Shown piece by piece: positions 26,360 through 34,630 of a stretch of DNA of 64,000 nt (the stretch's first letter is position 1; each line of letters starts with the position of its first letter). Both the position numbers and the translations under genes were made by a program. The notes beneath the pieces were generated by a model, which was not told the origin of the DNA, did not search any database, and worked only from the letters and a program-made list of their open reading frames with translations. This stretch comes from Streptomyces sp. NBC_01485 (GTDB lineage Bacteria; Actinomycetota; Actinomycetes; Streptomycetales; Streptomycetaceae): NCBI RefSeq assembly GCF_036227125.1, contig NZ_CP109435.1, forward strand, positions 2,232,001 through 2,296,000, read 5' to 3'.

Positions 26360-27160
26360 ATGGCACGTGCATCGCTCACAACTCCAGCACCCCGTACCGG
26401 GCTTGTCGTCGTCCAGCCGTTTCGGCGGAAGCACTGCGCCGCGTGTCGTCGCGGACCGATGCCGATGGTGGTCCTGGAGGACGCCGCGCCGCGCTGCCTC
26501 GACTGCGCCGATCTGGGGCACCTGGTGTTCCTGCCGCGCGGTGACACGGCACTGACGCGCAGGTCGCGGGAGGAGAGCGGGCTGTCGGCGGTGGTGGTCC
26601 GGTTCAACCGGCGCAAGGGGCGTTACGAGCGGCAGGGCGTCCTCGTCGAGGAGGCGGCGCTCGCGCGGGCCGAGGAACGGTGTCTGGCGGACGCCGAGGC
26701 GCGGCGGCGGCGCCGGGTGAGGGACGCGCGGCGGCGGGCGGCGCAGGACGAGCGGTTCGCGGAGACGTTCGCGGCGGAGATCCTGCGGCTGTTTCCGGGC
26801 TGCCCGGGAGACCGGGCGCGTGGGATCGCGGCGCACGCCTCGTTGCGCGGCAGCGGCCGGGTGGGGCGCAGTGCGGCCGGGAGGGCGTTGTCCGAGGGCG
26901 CGGTCGTCTCGGCGGTCGTGGCGTCCGTACGGCATCTGGACACGCCGTACGACCGGCTGCTGATGAGCGGCATGCCACGACACGAGGCGCGCCGACGGAT
27001 CGCGACGGAGGTGGAGGGACGGCTGCGGGAGTGGGGGGCGGGGAGGGTGGGGGGAGGGGGAGGGGGAGGGGGAGGGGGAGGGGCCCCACCCCCCATAGGT
27101 CCTCGCGTGTCGTCACCTGTTGTGGGGATGGTCATCGATCATGAGCGGGGTTGTACTTGA
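26360..27160 (+). CDS. DUF2293-domain protein with N-terminal zinc-ribbon-like motif
   Basis: A 266-residue protein. Near residue 26 HCAACRRG and near residue 46 CLDCADLG give two CxxC pairs, a probable zinc site. A strongly basic helical segment (EARRRRRVRDARRRAAQ) follows, then the DUF2293 core (FAETFAAEILRLFPGCPGDRARGIAAHASLRGSGRVGRSAAGRAL, AVVASVRHLDTPYDRLL). The basic and zinc features suggest nucleic acid binding (inference). The last ~45 residues are encoded partly by a long G-run and include 11 consecutive Gly, so the C-terminus beyond REWGAG may be prone to slippage or misassembly. Confidence 0.75.
   Translation: MARASLTTPAPRTGLVVVQPFRRKHCAACRRGPMPMVVLEDAAPRCLDCADLGHLVFLPRGDTALTRRSREESGLSAVVVRFNRRKGRYERQGVLVEEAALARAEERCLADAEARRRRRVRDARRRAAQDERFAETFAAEILRLFPGCPGDRARGIAAHASLRGSGRVGRSAAGRALSEGAVVSAVVASVRHLDTPYDRLLMSGMPRHEARRRIATEVEGRLREWGAGRVGGGGGGGGGGGAPPPIGPRVSSPVVGMVIDHERGCT
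27032..27083 (+). repeat. GGGGGA tandem repeat (G-quadruplex-prone)
   Basis: A purine run of G4-6 blocks separated by single A, T or C, ending in about five GGGGGA units and followed by CCCC. It sits inside the 3' end of the DUF2293 gene. Such runs can fold as G-quadruplexes and are prone to length change in replication and sequencing. Confidence 0.8.
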
Positions 27161-27216
27161 GGTGGCGGACGGTACTCGGCAGGATCCGCGGTCCACGGGT
27201 GGGAGTTGACGTTGTC

Positions 27217-27696
27217 ATGATCGAGGGGCCGTATCTGGTGCTCGCGATGCTGGGCGCTCTGGTGACGGGGCTGATGGCCGGGGTCTTCTGCGCCTTCTCG
27301 GTCCTGGTGATGCGGGGGCTCGCCGCGTTGCCGTCCACGCAGGGCGTCGCGGCGATGAACGCGATCAACTCATCGGCGATGACACCCGCGTTCATGGTCC
27401 TGTTCCTCGGCGCCGCGGCGCTGTGCGCGGTGATCACTGTGGTGACGTTCGTGTTGTGGCCGGACCACGGAACCGTTCACCTGCTGCTGGGCAGCGGGCT
27501 GTACCTGTGCGGCACGTTCGGGGTGACCGTGATGGCGAACGTGCCGCGCAACGAGGCGCTGATGCGGCTGGAGCCGGGTACGCCGGAGGCCGTCGCGTAC
27601 TGGCCGACGTATCTGCGTGAGTGGACGAGGTGGAACCACGTGCGCACGGTCGCGTCCGCGGCCTCGGCGGTCGTGTACGTGCTGACCCTGGTCTGA
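27217..27696 (+). CDS. DUF1772 (anthrone oxygenase-like) membrane protein
   Basis: A 159-residue membrane protein with four hydrophobic segments: YLVLAMLGALVTGLMAGVFC, FMVLFLGAAALCAVITVV, LLLGSGLYLCGTFGVTVM and a C-terminal VASAASAVVYVLTLV. Between segments 3 and 4 lies the conserved NVPRNEALMRL and the Trp-rich YLREWTRWNHVRT, typical of DUF1772. Family members include cofactor-free anthrone oxygenases, but most are uncharacterised. ATG 27217 is chosen; GGGAG is somewhat far upstream (27201-27205). Confidence 0.82.
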   Translation: MIEGPYLVLAMLGALVTGLMAGVFCAFSVLVMRGLAALPSTQGVAAMNAINSSAMTPAFMVLFLGAAALCAVITVVTFVLWPDHGTVHLLLGSGLYLCGTFGVTVMANVPRNEALMRLEPGTPEAVAYWPTYLREWTRWNHVRTVASAASAVVYVLTLV

Positions 27697-27802
27697 CGGC
27701 GCTGTTCCCTCCTGCGCTGGTGGCCGACGGGACGTATCGTGGCCGAAAGAGTGCCGCCCGATGACGCTCGGCCTGTCGCACGCGTACGCGAGGAAGACGT
27801 CC

Positions 27803-29290
27803 ATGGCCGATCCCAAGGGATTCATGACCACACCCCGCCAGGACTGGCCGCGCCGGCCGGTCGAGGAGCGGGTCCGGGACTGGGACGAGGTGTACGTCCC
27901 CGGAGCGCTGCTGCCCATCGTCAGCAAGCAGGCCGACCGCTGCATGGACTGCGGCATACCGTTCTGCCACGACGCCTGTCCGCTCGGCAATCTGATCCCC
28001 GAGTGGAACGACCTGGTGTCGCGGGAGGACTGGCGGGCGGCGAGCGACCGGCTGCACGCGACGAACAACTTCCCCGAGTTCACCGGCCGGTTGTGTCCGG
28101 CGCCGTGCGAGGCCGGGTGCGTCCTCGCCATCAACCAGCCGGCCGTCACGATCAAGAACGTCGAGGTCGCGATCGCCGACCGGGCCTGGGCGGACGGTTT
28201 CACACCGCCGAGGCCGCCGGACCGGCTGTCGGGGAAGACGGTGGCGGTGATCGGTTCCGGTCCCACGGGGCTGGCCGCGGCGCAGCAGTTGACCCGGGCC
28301 GGGCACACGGTCGCCGTCTACGAGAAGGACGACCGGCCCGGCGGGCTGATGCGGTACGGCATTCCCGCGTTCAAGATGGAGAAGCACCATCTGGAGCGGC
28401 GGATCGAGCAGATGCGGGCGGAGGGCACGAAGTTCCGTACGTCGACCACCGTCGGGCGGGACGTCATGGCCGCGGATCTACGGTCGCGTTACGACGCCGT
28501 GGTGATCGCCACCGGGGCGACCGAGTGGCGTGAACTGCACGTTCCGGGGCGGGAGTTGACCGGCATCCAGCAGGCGATGGAGTATCTGCCGCTGTCCAAC
28601 CGGGTGGGTGAGGGGGATCTGGAGACGTCCCCGATGTCCGCCGCCGGAAAGCATGTCGTGATCGTCGGCGGTGGCGACACCGGGGCCGACTGTCTGGGCA
28701 CGGCGGTGCGCGAGGGTGCCGCGTCCGTGACGCAGTTGGACATCTACGCGCAGCCCGGCGCGGATCGCGACGAGGACGCCGACCCCTGGCCGACGTATCC
28801 GAAGATCTACCGGCTCTCGGCGGCGCACGAGGAGGCGCGCGACCTGGAGTCCGCGCCGGCGGCGGACGCGGACGCGCGGCTCTTCGCGGCGTCCACGCTC
28901 CGCTTCGCGGGCGACGAGACCGGGCACGTACGGTCGCTGCACCTCGTCGAGGTCGACGAGCGGCGCAGACCGGTCGCGGGCACCGCGCGGGTGCTCCCCG
29001 CCGACCTCGTACTGCTCGCCCTCGGCTTCTCCGGGCCCGACCGGGAGGACGGGCTCGTCGAACAACTCGGGCTGACGCTGGACCCGCGGGGCACGATCGC
29101 GCGGGACGGCGGCTTCGCGACGAACGTCCCCGGCGTGTTCGCCGCGGGTGACGCGGCGCGCGGCCAGTCGCTGATCGTGTGGGCCATCGCGGAGGGGCGG
29201 GCGGTGGCGGCGGCCGTCGACCGTCATCTGACGGGGAGTTCACGACTGCCGACGCCGATCGGGCCGTACGACCGGCCGATGAGCGTCTAG
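27803..29290 (+). CDS. gltD: Glutamate synthase small subunit (GltD-type oxidoreductase)
   Basis: A 495-residue NADPH-dependent subunit. N-terminal Cys clusters [17 protein letters not shown] and CPAPCEAGC bind two Fe4S4 centres. The FAD site is [17 protein letters not shown] and the NADPH site [36 protein letters not shown] is the second FAD contact. It normally feeds electrons to GltB to make glutamate from glutamine and 2-oxoglutarate. No gltB gene is adjacent, so it either works with a distant GltB or serves another reductase. ATG 27803 has GAGGAAG seven bases upstream; the frame 14 codons longer lacks such a site. Confidence 0.92.
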   Translation: MADPKGFMTTPRQDWPRRPVEERVRDWDEVYVPGALLPIVSKQADRCMDCGIPFCHDACPLGNLIPEWNDLVSREDWRAASDRLHATNNFPEFTGRLCPAPCEAGCVLAINQPAVTIKNVEVAIADRAWADGFTPPRPPDRLSGKTVAVIGSGPTGLAAAQQLTRAGHTVAVYEKDDRPGGLMRYGIPAFKMEKHHLERRIEQMRAEGTKFRTSTTVGRDVMAADLRSRYDAVVIATGATEWRELHVPGRELTGIQQAMEYLPLSNRVGEGDLETSPMSAAGKHVVIVGGGDTGADCLGTAVREGAASVTQLDIYAQPGADRDEDADPWPTYPKIYRLSAAHEEARDLESAPAADADARLFAASTLRFAGDETGHVRSLHLVEVDERRRPVAGTARVLPADLVLLALGFSGPDREDGLVEQLGLTLDPRGTIARDGGFATNVPGVFAAGDAARGQSLIVWAIAEGRAVAAAVDRHLTGSSRLPTPIGPYDRPMSV

Positions 29291-29418
29291 GGCCACGTCT
29301 GGCCCCCGTATGGAACTTGTGTGACCTTGGCTGAACCTTGCCTGGAGCCTGCCTGGGGCACACCTGGGACGGATCGTTTCAGCGCCGCTCGTCGGCTTCA
29401 GCACCTGCTCGTCGGGTT

Positions 29419-29925
29419 TCAGCGGCGCTCGTCCGTCCCCGCCACCTTCCCCGTGGCCAGGGCCACCCGGTTCCAGGTGTTGATCGTGCAGATCAGGGCC
29501 AGCACCTGGGCCAGTTCGCGCTCGTCGAAGCGGGCGGCGGCCTCGGTGTAGACGTCGTCCGGGACGCCTCCGTCGGCGACCAGCGTGACCGCCTCCGTGA
29601 GGGCCAGGGCCGCCTGTTCCTTCTCGGTGAAGAAGTGACGGGCCTCGCGCCAGACCGCGACCATGTGCAGCCGGTCCTCGCTCTCGCCGGCCTTGCGGGC
29701 GTCGTTCGTGTGCATGTGGAGGCAGTACGCGCAGTGGTTGAGGTGCGAGGCGCGGATCTGGATGAGTTCGACGAGCGCCGCGTCGAGGCCCTCGCGGGCG
29801 GCGGCGTCGAAGCCGATGAGGGCGCGGAACGCCTTGGGAGCGGTCTTCCCGAAGTCGAGGCGGGCCTTGTCCGTCGTCGCGTTCGTCGTCGCCGCGTTCG
29901 TCGTCGTCATGTTCTTCGTCGTCAT
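29419..29925 (-). CDS. Carboxymuconolactone decarboxylase-family (AhpD-like) protein
   Basis: A 168-residue protein with the AhpD-like helix IQIRASHLNHCAYCLHMHTNDARK; the CxxC-xx-H triad is the peroxidase centre of alkylhydroperoxidase-like proteins. TEAVTLVADGGVPDDVY and LAQVLALICTINTWNRVA complete the fold. The N-terminus is a low-complexity Thr/Asn stretch built from short repeats. Its start is 47 bp from the divergent MocR gene, and MocR-type regulators often control a divergent neighbour, so it is a likely target. ATG 29925 is preferred over a TTG three codons upstream. Confidence 0.87.
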   Translation of the reverse strand: MTTKNMTTTNAATTNATTDKARLDFGKTAPKAFRALIGFDAAAREGLDAALVELIQIRASHLNHCAYCLHMHTNDARKAGESEDRLHMVAVWREARHFFTEKEQAALALTEAVTLVADGGVPDDVYTEAAARFDERELAQVLALICTINTWNRVALATGKVAGTDERR

Positions 29926-29972
29926 GTGTCTCAACCTAGGGGCCGAAAAGACCCCCCGTAGGGTGCATTTTC

Positions 29973-31475
29973 ATGGCGAATTCTTGGGTCAATTCCGCGG
30001 AGCGGATCGGTGCCGACCTGCACCTCGCGGTGGAGGGGCCGGGCGGGCGGCGGGCCGCTCTCATCCGCGCGCTGCGCGAGGCCGTGCGCAGCGGGCGGCT
30101 CGCTCCGGGAACCCGGCTGCCGCCGTACCGCTCGCTCGCCTCCGACCTCGGCGTCGCCCGCAACACGGTGGCCGACGCGTACGCGGAACTCGTCGCGGAG
30201 GGCTGGCTGACCGCCCGTCAGGGGTCCGGCACCCGGGTCGCCGACCGGGCCGTACCCCTGCGACACGCCGAGCGCCCGCCCGTTGAGGCACCTCCACGCG
30301 CGCGTGGCCCCCTGCACGACCTGCGGCAGGGCGCCCCGGACGCGTCGTCGTTCCCGCGCGCGGCCTGGCTGTCCGCCTACCGGCGGGCGCTCCAGCAGGC
30401 GCCCAACGAGGTGTTCGGGCCGGGCGATCCCGCCGGACGCCGGGAACTGCGCGAGGCCCTGACCGAGTACCTGGCACGCGCGCGTGGCGTACGCACGGAG
30501 CCCGAGCGCATCGTGATCTGCTCGGGCTTCGCCCACGCCCTGCGTCTCCTGTTCACCCCGGCGTTCACACCGGCGTTCATCCCTGCGTTCACGACAGCTT
30601 CCACCCCGGCGATCACCCCGGGCAGCGGAGTACTGCGCGGTCCGCTGGCCGTGGAGGCGTACGGGCTGGACTTTCACCGCGACCTGCTGGCCGCGGCGGG
30701 CGTGCGGACGACTCCCCTCCCCCTGGACGCCGACGGGGCGCGCGTCGAACGGCTGGGGCGCGAGCGGGCCGTCCTCCTCACGCCCGCGCACCAGTTCCCG
30801 ACCGGCGGCCCGCTGCACGCGAGCCGCCGGAACGCCGTGATCGACTGGGCACGCGCGCGTGGCGGGGTGCTCGTCGAGGACGACTACGACGGCGAGTTCC
30901 GCTACGACCGCAAGCCCGTCGGCGCGGTCCAGGGGCTCGATCCCGAGCGGGTGATCTACGTCGGCTCGGTCAGCAAGAGCCTGTCGCCCGCGCTGCGTCT
31001 CGGGTGGATGGTGCTGCCCGAGCGGTACGTCGCCGGCGTCCTGGCCGCCAAGGGCGAACGGGAGGCCTGGGCGGGCGTCCTCGACCAGCTCGCCCTGGCC
31101 GACCTCGTCGCGTCCGGGGCGTACGACCGTCACGTACGGCGTATGCGGCAGCGTTACCGCGCCCGTCGGGACCGGCTGGTCGAGGCGCTCGCCGCACACG
31201 CGCCGCACGTGGAGGTCACCGGGGTCGCGGCCGGGCTCCACGCGGTGCTGCGGCTGCCGCCCGGCACCGAGCGGCCCACGGTGACGGCGGCCGCACGGCA
31301 GGGCGTGGCCCTGGACGGCCTGGCCGCGTTCCGGCATCCGGCGACGGACATGACCCCGCAGGACGGCCTCGTCGTCGGATACGCGACCCCGTCGGAGCAC
31401 GCGTACGGGGCGGCGTTGGACGCACTGTGCAGGGCGCTGCCACGGAACGCGCAGCGGGGTCCCGCGTCCGGATGA
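29973..31475 (+). CDS. MocR/PdxR-type regulator (GntR HTH plus aminotransferase domain)
   Basis: A 500-residue protein. Residues ~20-95 are a GntR winged helix ([49 protein letters not shown]). The rest is a class I/II aminotransferase fold: [41 protein letters not shown] and [19 protein letters not shown], where the Lys of SVSKSLSP binds PLP. Such proteins sense PLP and regulate vitamin B6 or amino acid genes. Residues near 195 contain a repeated TPAF-type stretch. Three copies of the palindrome CACGCGCGCGTG lie in this gene, each encoding RARG. Confidence 0.9.
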   Translation: MANSWVNSAERIGADLHLAVEGPGGRRAALIRALREAVRSGRLAPGTRLPPYRSLASDLGVARNTVADAYAELVAEGWLTARQGSGTRVADRAVPLRHAERPPVEAPPRARGPLHDLRQGAPDASSFPRAAWLSAYRRALQQAPNEVFGPGDPAGRRELREALTEYLARARGVRTEPERIVICSGFAHALRLLFTPAFTPAFIPAFTTASTPAITPGSGVLRGPLAVEAYGLDFHRDLLAAAGVRTTPLPLDADGARVERLGRERAVLLTPAHQFPTGGPLHASRRNAVIDWARARGGVLVEDDYDGEFRYDRKPVGAVQGLDPERVIYVGSVSKSLSPALRLGWMVLPERYVAGVLAAKGEREAWAGVLDQLALADLVASGAYDRHVRRMRQRYRARRDRLVEALAAHAPHVEVTGVAAGLHAVLRLPPGTERPTVTAAARQGVALDGLAAFRHPATDMTPQDGLVVGYATPSEHAYGAALDALCRALPRNAQRGPASG

Positions 31476-31603
31476 GGCGCCGCGAGTCAGCTGTGACGCG
31501 CTACGCAGACCCCCGTAAATCCCCGTAGACCCCCATAGATCGTCGCAGGAAGACACAGTTGACTCGTGCCACCGCGCACGCTTCAGTCAATCAGCAGGGC
31601 GGG

Positions 31604-31879
31604 TCAGGAGAGCAGGAAGTCCGCCTCTCCCGCCTTGGCTCCCTCGATGAAGGCCGTCATCTCGTCGGAGGTGTAGATCAGCGCCGGACCGTCGGGGTCG
31701 GTGGACTGCCGGACGGCGATGCGGCCGTCGGCGAGCTTCATCGCCTCCAGGCAGTTGCCGCCGTTGCCGCCGCTCCACGGCTTGTGCCAGCCCTCGCTGC
31801 CCAGTTCCCGGGCGGGCATGCCGTTGTAGATCCGCTGAGCGCGGACCCGCGGCCTGGACGAGGTCTTGATGCGATCCAT
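31604..31879 (-). CDS. DUF397-domain protein
   Basis: A 91-residue protein with the DUF397 core: WHKPWSGGNGGNCLEAMKLADGRIAVRQSTDPDGPALIYTSDEMTAFIEGAKAGEADFL. DUF397 proteins are small partners of XRE/DUF5753 regulators and HATPase proteins in Streptomyces; the whiJ and abaA-type loci are the studied cases, linked to development. The ATG follows the regulator's TGA directly, so they are co-translated. The N-terminal basic segment (TSSRPRVRAQRIYNGMP) is longer than usual. Confidence 0.9.
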   Translation of the reverse strand: MDRIKTSSRPRVRAQRIYNGMPARELGSEGWHKPWSGGNGGNCLEAMKLADGRIAVRQSTDPDGPALIYTSDEMTAFIEGAKAGEADFLLS

Positions 31880-32740
31880 TCACAACTCCTTGCGGAGATC
31901 CCGGAGGATCTCCTTCGTGCGATGTGCTGTGGCGGCCTGCGCCGCCATGCGGTCCATGACCTCGAGGTGGGTCGCCACCTCGGTGCGCGCGTCGAGGTAG
32001 ACGGCGCCGGTCAGGTACTCGCTGTAGACCATGTCCGGAAGCTCCGGCATGGCGAATCGGAACAGCACGAAGGGCCCGTACGTGCCCGGATGCGGCCCGT
32101 TCGCGAACGGGGCTACTTGCAGCGTCACGTGGGGCAGCTCCGCGGCGTCGAGCAGTTTGTCGATCTGCGCGCGCATCACCTCCGGGCCGCCGACCGGGCG
32201 GCGCAGCACCGTCTCGTCCATCACCACCCACAACCGGGGCGCGTCCTGACGGGTGAGCAGATCCTGGCGTTGTATGCGCAGGTCGACGAGGCGCTCGATG
32301 TCCTCGGGCCGGGTCTGGCCGATGGCGCCGGAGGTCAGGACGCCACGCGCGTAGTGCTCGGTCTGGAGCAGGCCGGGGACGAAGTGGGGCTCGTACTGGC
32401 GGATGAGGGAGGCGGCGCCCTCGAGGCTGACGTGCATCGAGAACCAGCCCGGCAGGACGTCGTGGAACCGCTGCCACCAGCCCGGCCTGTTGGCGTCCTC
32501 GGCGAGTTGGACGAAGCCGTCGGCCTCCTCGTCGGTGACGCCGTAGGCCTTGAGCAGCAGTTGCATGTACGGGATCTTGAGGCCGACCTCGGCCATCTCC
32601 ATACGGCGGACGGTGGCGGGCGCGACGCGCAGGATGCGGGCGGCTTCCTCGCGCTTGAGCCCGGCGCGTTCCCGCAGGTCCAGGAGGCGCCGGCCGAGGA
32701 CGACCTGTCCGACCGTCGGCGCGGACCGTGGTTCGCTCAC
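31880..32740 (-). CDS. XRE-family regulator with DUF5753 (WhiJ-like)
   Basis: A 286-residue protein. The helix-turn-helix is at about residues 15-70 (LGRRLLDLRERAGLKREEAARILRVAPATVRRMEMAEVGL). The remainder is DUF5753, with the family landmarks YEPHFVPGLLQTEHYARGVL, RIQRQDLL, LWVVMDETVLRRPVGG, LPHVTLQVAPFANGPHPGTYGPFVLFRF and VVYSEYLTG-like MVYSEYLTGAVYLD. It pairs with the DUF397 gene downstream and diverges from an HATPase gene. The palindrome ACACTTGCCAAGTGT at 32979-32993 in the divergent gap is a candidate binding site. Confidence 0.92.
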   Translation of the reverse strand: MSEPRSAPTVGQVVLGRRLLDLRERAGLKREEAARILRVAPATVRRMEMAEVGLKIPYMQLLLKAYGVTDEEADGFVQLAEDANRPGWWQRFHDVLPGWFSMHVSLEGAASLIRQYEPHFVPGLLQTEHYARGVLTSGAIGQTRPEDIERLVDLRIQRQDLLTRQDAPRLWVVMDETVLRRPVGGPEVMRAQIDKLLDAAELPHVTLQVAPFANGPHPGTYGPFVLFRFAMPELPDMVYSEYLTGAVYLDARTEVATHLEVMDRMAAQAATAHRTKEILRDLRKEL

Positions 32741-32978
32741 GCTCCACCTCCACGAAGAGCCCGGTGGGCCGCGCGGGCGCTAACGCGGGCCCCGACCCGG
32801 CCGGTCACGAAAAGAATCCCGACAGCCCTACGGCGCCACTCGAAGACCTGATTCGAAGATCTGTACGACTGTGTACGGATTCTCCAATGATCCCAATTGG
32901 CGCCGTTCGACGTGCTGTTGCGAGCAGTGTGCCACGGCCCTTCACCACGTCATACGGCACTCTGCATTTTTCAGAGTG

Positions 32979-33011
32979 ACACTTGCCAAGTGTTCACGGC
33001 GGGGCGATAGT
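32979..33011 (+). promoter_or_regulatory. Promoter with overlapping palindrome before the HATPase gene
   Basis: TTGCCA (32983-32988) and GATAGT (33006-33011) are 17 bp apart, a good vegetative promoter. The perfect palindrome ACACTTG-C-CAAGTGT (32979-32993) covers the -35 box, so a bound protein would block it. The GTG at 33019 lies 7 nt past the -10 box, suggesting a leaderless transcript. The divergent XRE regulator is the obvious candidate repressor. Confidence 0.65.
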
Positions 33012-33018
33012 GGCAAGC

Positions 33019-33963
33019 GTGATTCCGTCCGCGCCCTTAGGAACAGACGCCGCCGCAGGCCGCCCCCAGGGTCTCGGTGCCAGCGCGGGAGCAGGCCCCG
33101 ACCAGGCCGCTGCCGAGCGCCGGTTCCGATTCGAACTGGCCGCCCATCCGGGTTCCCCCGCCCAGGCCAGACGCCTGACGAGGGCCCGGCTGACCGGCTG
33201 GTCGGTGTGCGCGGACACGTGTGACTCCGCCGCTCTGGTCATCACCGAGCTGGTCACCAACGCGATCGTGCACACCGCGAGCGACGTCGTCGTCTGCGAG
33301 CTGCACGACACCGACCACCTGGTCCGCATAGCCGTGCGTGACGAGGGTTGCGCGCCGGGTGAGCCCCACCCCTCCCCGCAGCGTCCCGAGGCGGAACACG
33401 GGAGGGGTTTGCTCCTCGTCGAGGCCCTCTGTCACGCCTGGGGCGCCCATGAGCACGGGCCCGGCCTGCTGGTCTGGGCCGACCTGCCCCGCAAGGCCGA
33501 CGCGCCCCGCGACCCCGCCGAACCCCGCAACAGCCTGGGCGTCGACCCCGCCGAGCAGCGCCACGCCGACCTGGGCGAGCTCCTCGACACCCTGGACGAG
33601 TTCCCCGACGCCCCCGGCACCACCGGCGCACCGCGCACCGGCCCCGCCGGGCCCCGCAACGACCTCGGCTGGGGCGCCCGCCCGAAGCCGGGACCGTCCG
33701 ACGGCCCCGGTGACGAGGGCGAGCCCGCGGAGCAGCACCACCGGCCCGCCGAGCAGCGCCGACGGGGAGTGCCCGACCAGGCCGCCGACGGTCCGGCTCG
33801 CCGCGTGACGCCACAGCGGCACCGCGCCCCCGAGCACGACGCCCGCGTCGCGCGCGACGCACGGATACCCGGCCACCCCGCCGGCGCCCACCCGCTCCCA
33901 CTCCCCGTCCCGCTCCCGATCGCGCTGCCGCTCGAACACGGCCGCGAGCGGGGAAGGATATGA
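33019..33963 (+). CDS. HATPase (RsbW-like, AbaA-type) regulatory protein with long disordered tail
   Basis: A 314-residue protein. Residues ~30-160 form a histidine-kinase-like ATPase domain: RRFRFELAAHPGSPAQARRL, ALVITELVTNAIVHTASDVVV (N box), VRIAVRDEGCAPGEP (G1 box) and EHGRGLLLVEALCHAWG (G2 box). The rest is a Pro/Arg/Asp-rich, probably disordered tail of about 150 residues. Such proteins act as anti-sigma factors or partners of WhiJ-like regulators. The GTG start sits 7 nt from the promoter -10 box, favouring leaderless translation; GTG 33010 is an alternative. The stop overlaps the next ATG (ATGA). Confidence 0.82.
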   Translation: MIPSAPLGTDAAAGRPQGLGASAGAGPDQAAAERRFRFELAAHPGSPAQARRLTRARLTGWSVCADTCDSAALVITELVTNAIVHTASDVVVCELHDTDHLVRIAVRDEGCAPGEPHPSPQRPEAEHGRGLLLVEALCHAWGAHEHGPGLLVWADLPRKADAPRDPAEPRNSLGVDPAEQRHADLGELLDTLDEFPDAPGTTGAPRTGPAGPRNDLGWGARPKPGPSDGPGDEGEPAEQHHRPAEQRRRGVPDQAADGPARRVTPQRHRAPEHDARVARDARIPGHPAGAHPLPLPVPLPIALPLEHGRERGRI

Positions 33964-34412
33964 ACGCCGGCCCCGGTCGGGCTCGGGTGCTGAGCCTGGA
34001 CACGCTCGTACGCCTGAAGCGCGGTCCGGCCGGGGCTTCCGCCCCCGCCCCCGAACCTGTGCACCGGCTGGCCGTGCCCGACGGGATGACGGCCCCCCTG
34101 GGCTGCGACGCCGTGTCCGTCCCGGCCCATCTCGGCCCGCTGCTCATGCCGCGCCTGCCGCGCATGGGCTGCGTCTTCGCCGACGAGGCGCACTGGTGGT
34201 GGCTGGTCCCCGCCGACTCCGACTACGCCCTGGAATGGCCCGCCCCGGCCCGCTACTCCATGGGCGCGAGCGTCCCGGACGCGACGCGCCTCCCCGGCCT
34301 CGTCCACCGACCGGACGGCACGCTCCCGTACACCCCGCCGATACCCCTCTACCTGGCCCTGTGCCGCCTCACCGGCACGACGCCCGTATGGTCGCGGCCG
34401 ATCAGCGCGTAG
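33960..34412 (+). CDS. Conserved hypothetical protein coupled to the HATPase gene
   Basis: A 150-residue protein, translationally coupled by an ATGA overlap. It has LSLDTLVRLKRGPAG, then a globular part with PHLGPLL-like HLGPLLMPRLPRMGCVFADEAHWWWLVPADSDYALEWPAPARYSMGA and PDGTLPYTPPIPLYLALCRLTG. No known motif is visible. Being coupled to an RsbW-like protein, it may be a partner in the same regulatory circuit; that is inference from position only. Confidence 0.7.
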   Translation: MNAGPGRARVLSLDTLVRLKRGPAGASAPAPEPVHRLAVPDGMTAPLGCDAVSVPAHLGPLLMPRLPRMGCVFADEAHWWWLVPADSDYALEWPAPARYSMGASVPDATRLPGLVHRPDGTLPYTPPIPLYLALCRLTGTTPVWSRPISA

Positions 34413-34630
34413 CCCCTGCCTTTCGCGTCCCGCCCTTTCGCGTCCGGTCTTCCGGTCTTCCGGCGTCCCGTCTTCCACGTCTTGCCTTCCGCCAGGCCGT
34501 CCAGGCACCGTCCGCGACGCCCTGCCCAGCGCACGCCCGCGCGTCCCGGCTCCCTCCTCCCGCGCCCTGCCCGCACGCGTCTCGTCCCGCGATAGTGGCC
34601 GTCGTCCACGAGCGCATGGGGAGGCCGACG

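Noticed and set aside
34413..34630. N-terminal extension of the ABC exporter into the CTTCC-rich repeats
   Set aside because: The sequence there is made of short pyrimidine-rich direct repeats; GTG 34631 has an ideal binding site and fits the family better.
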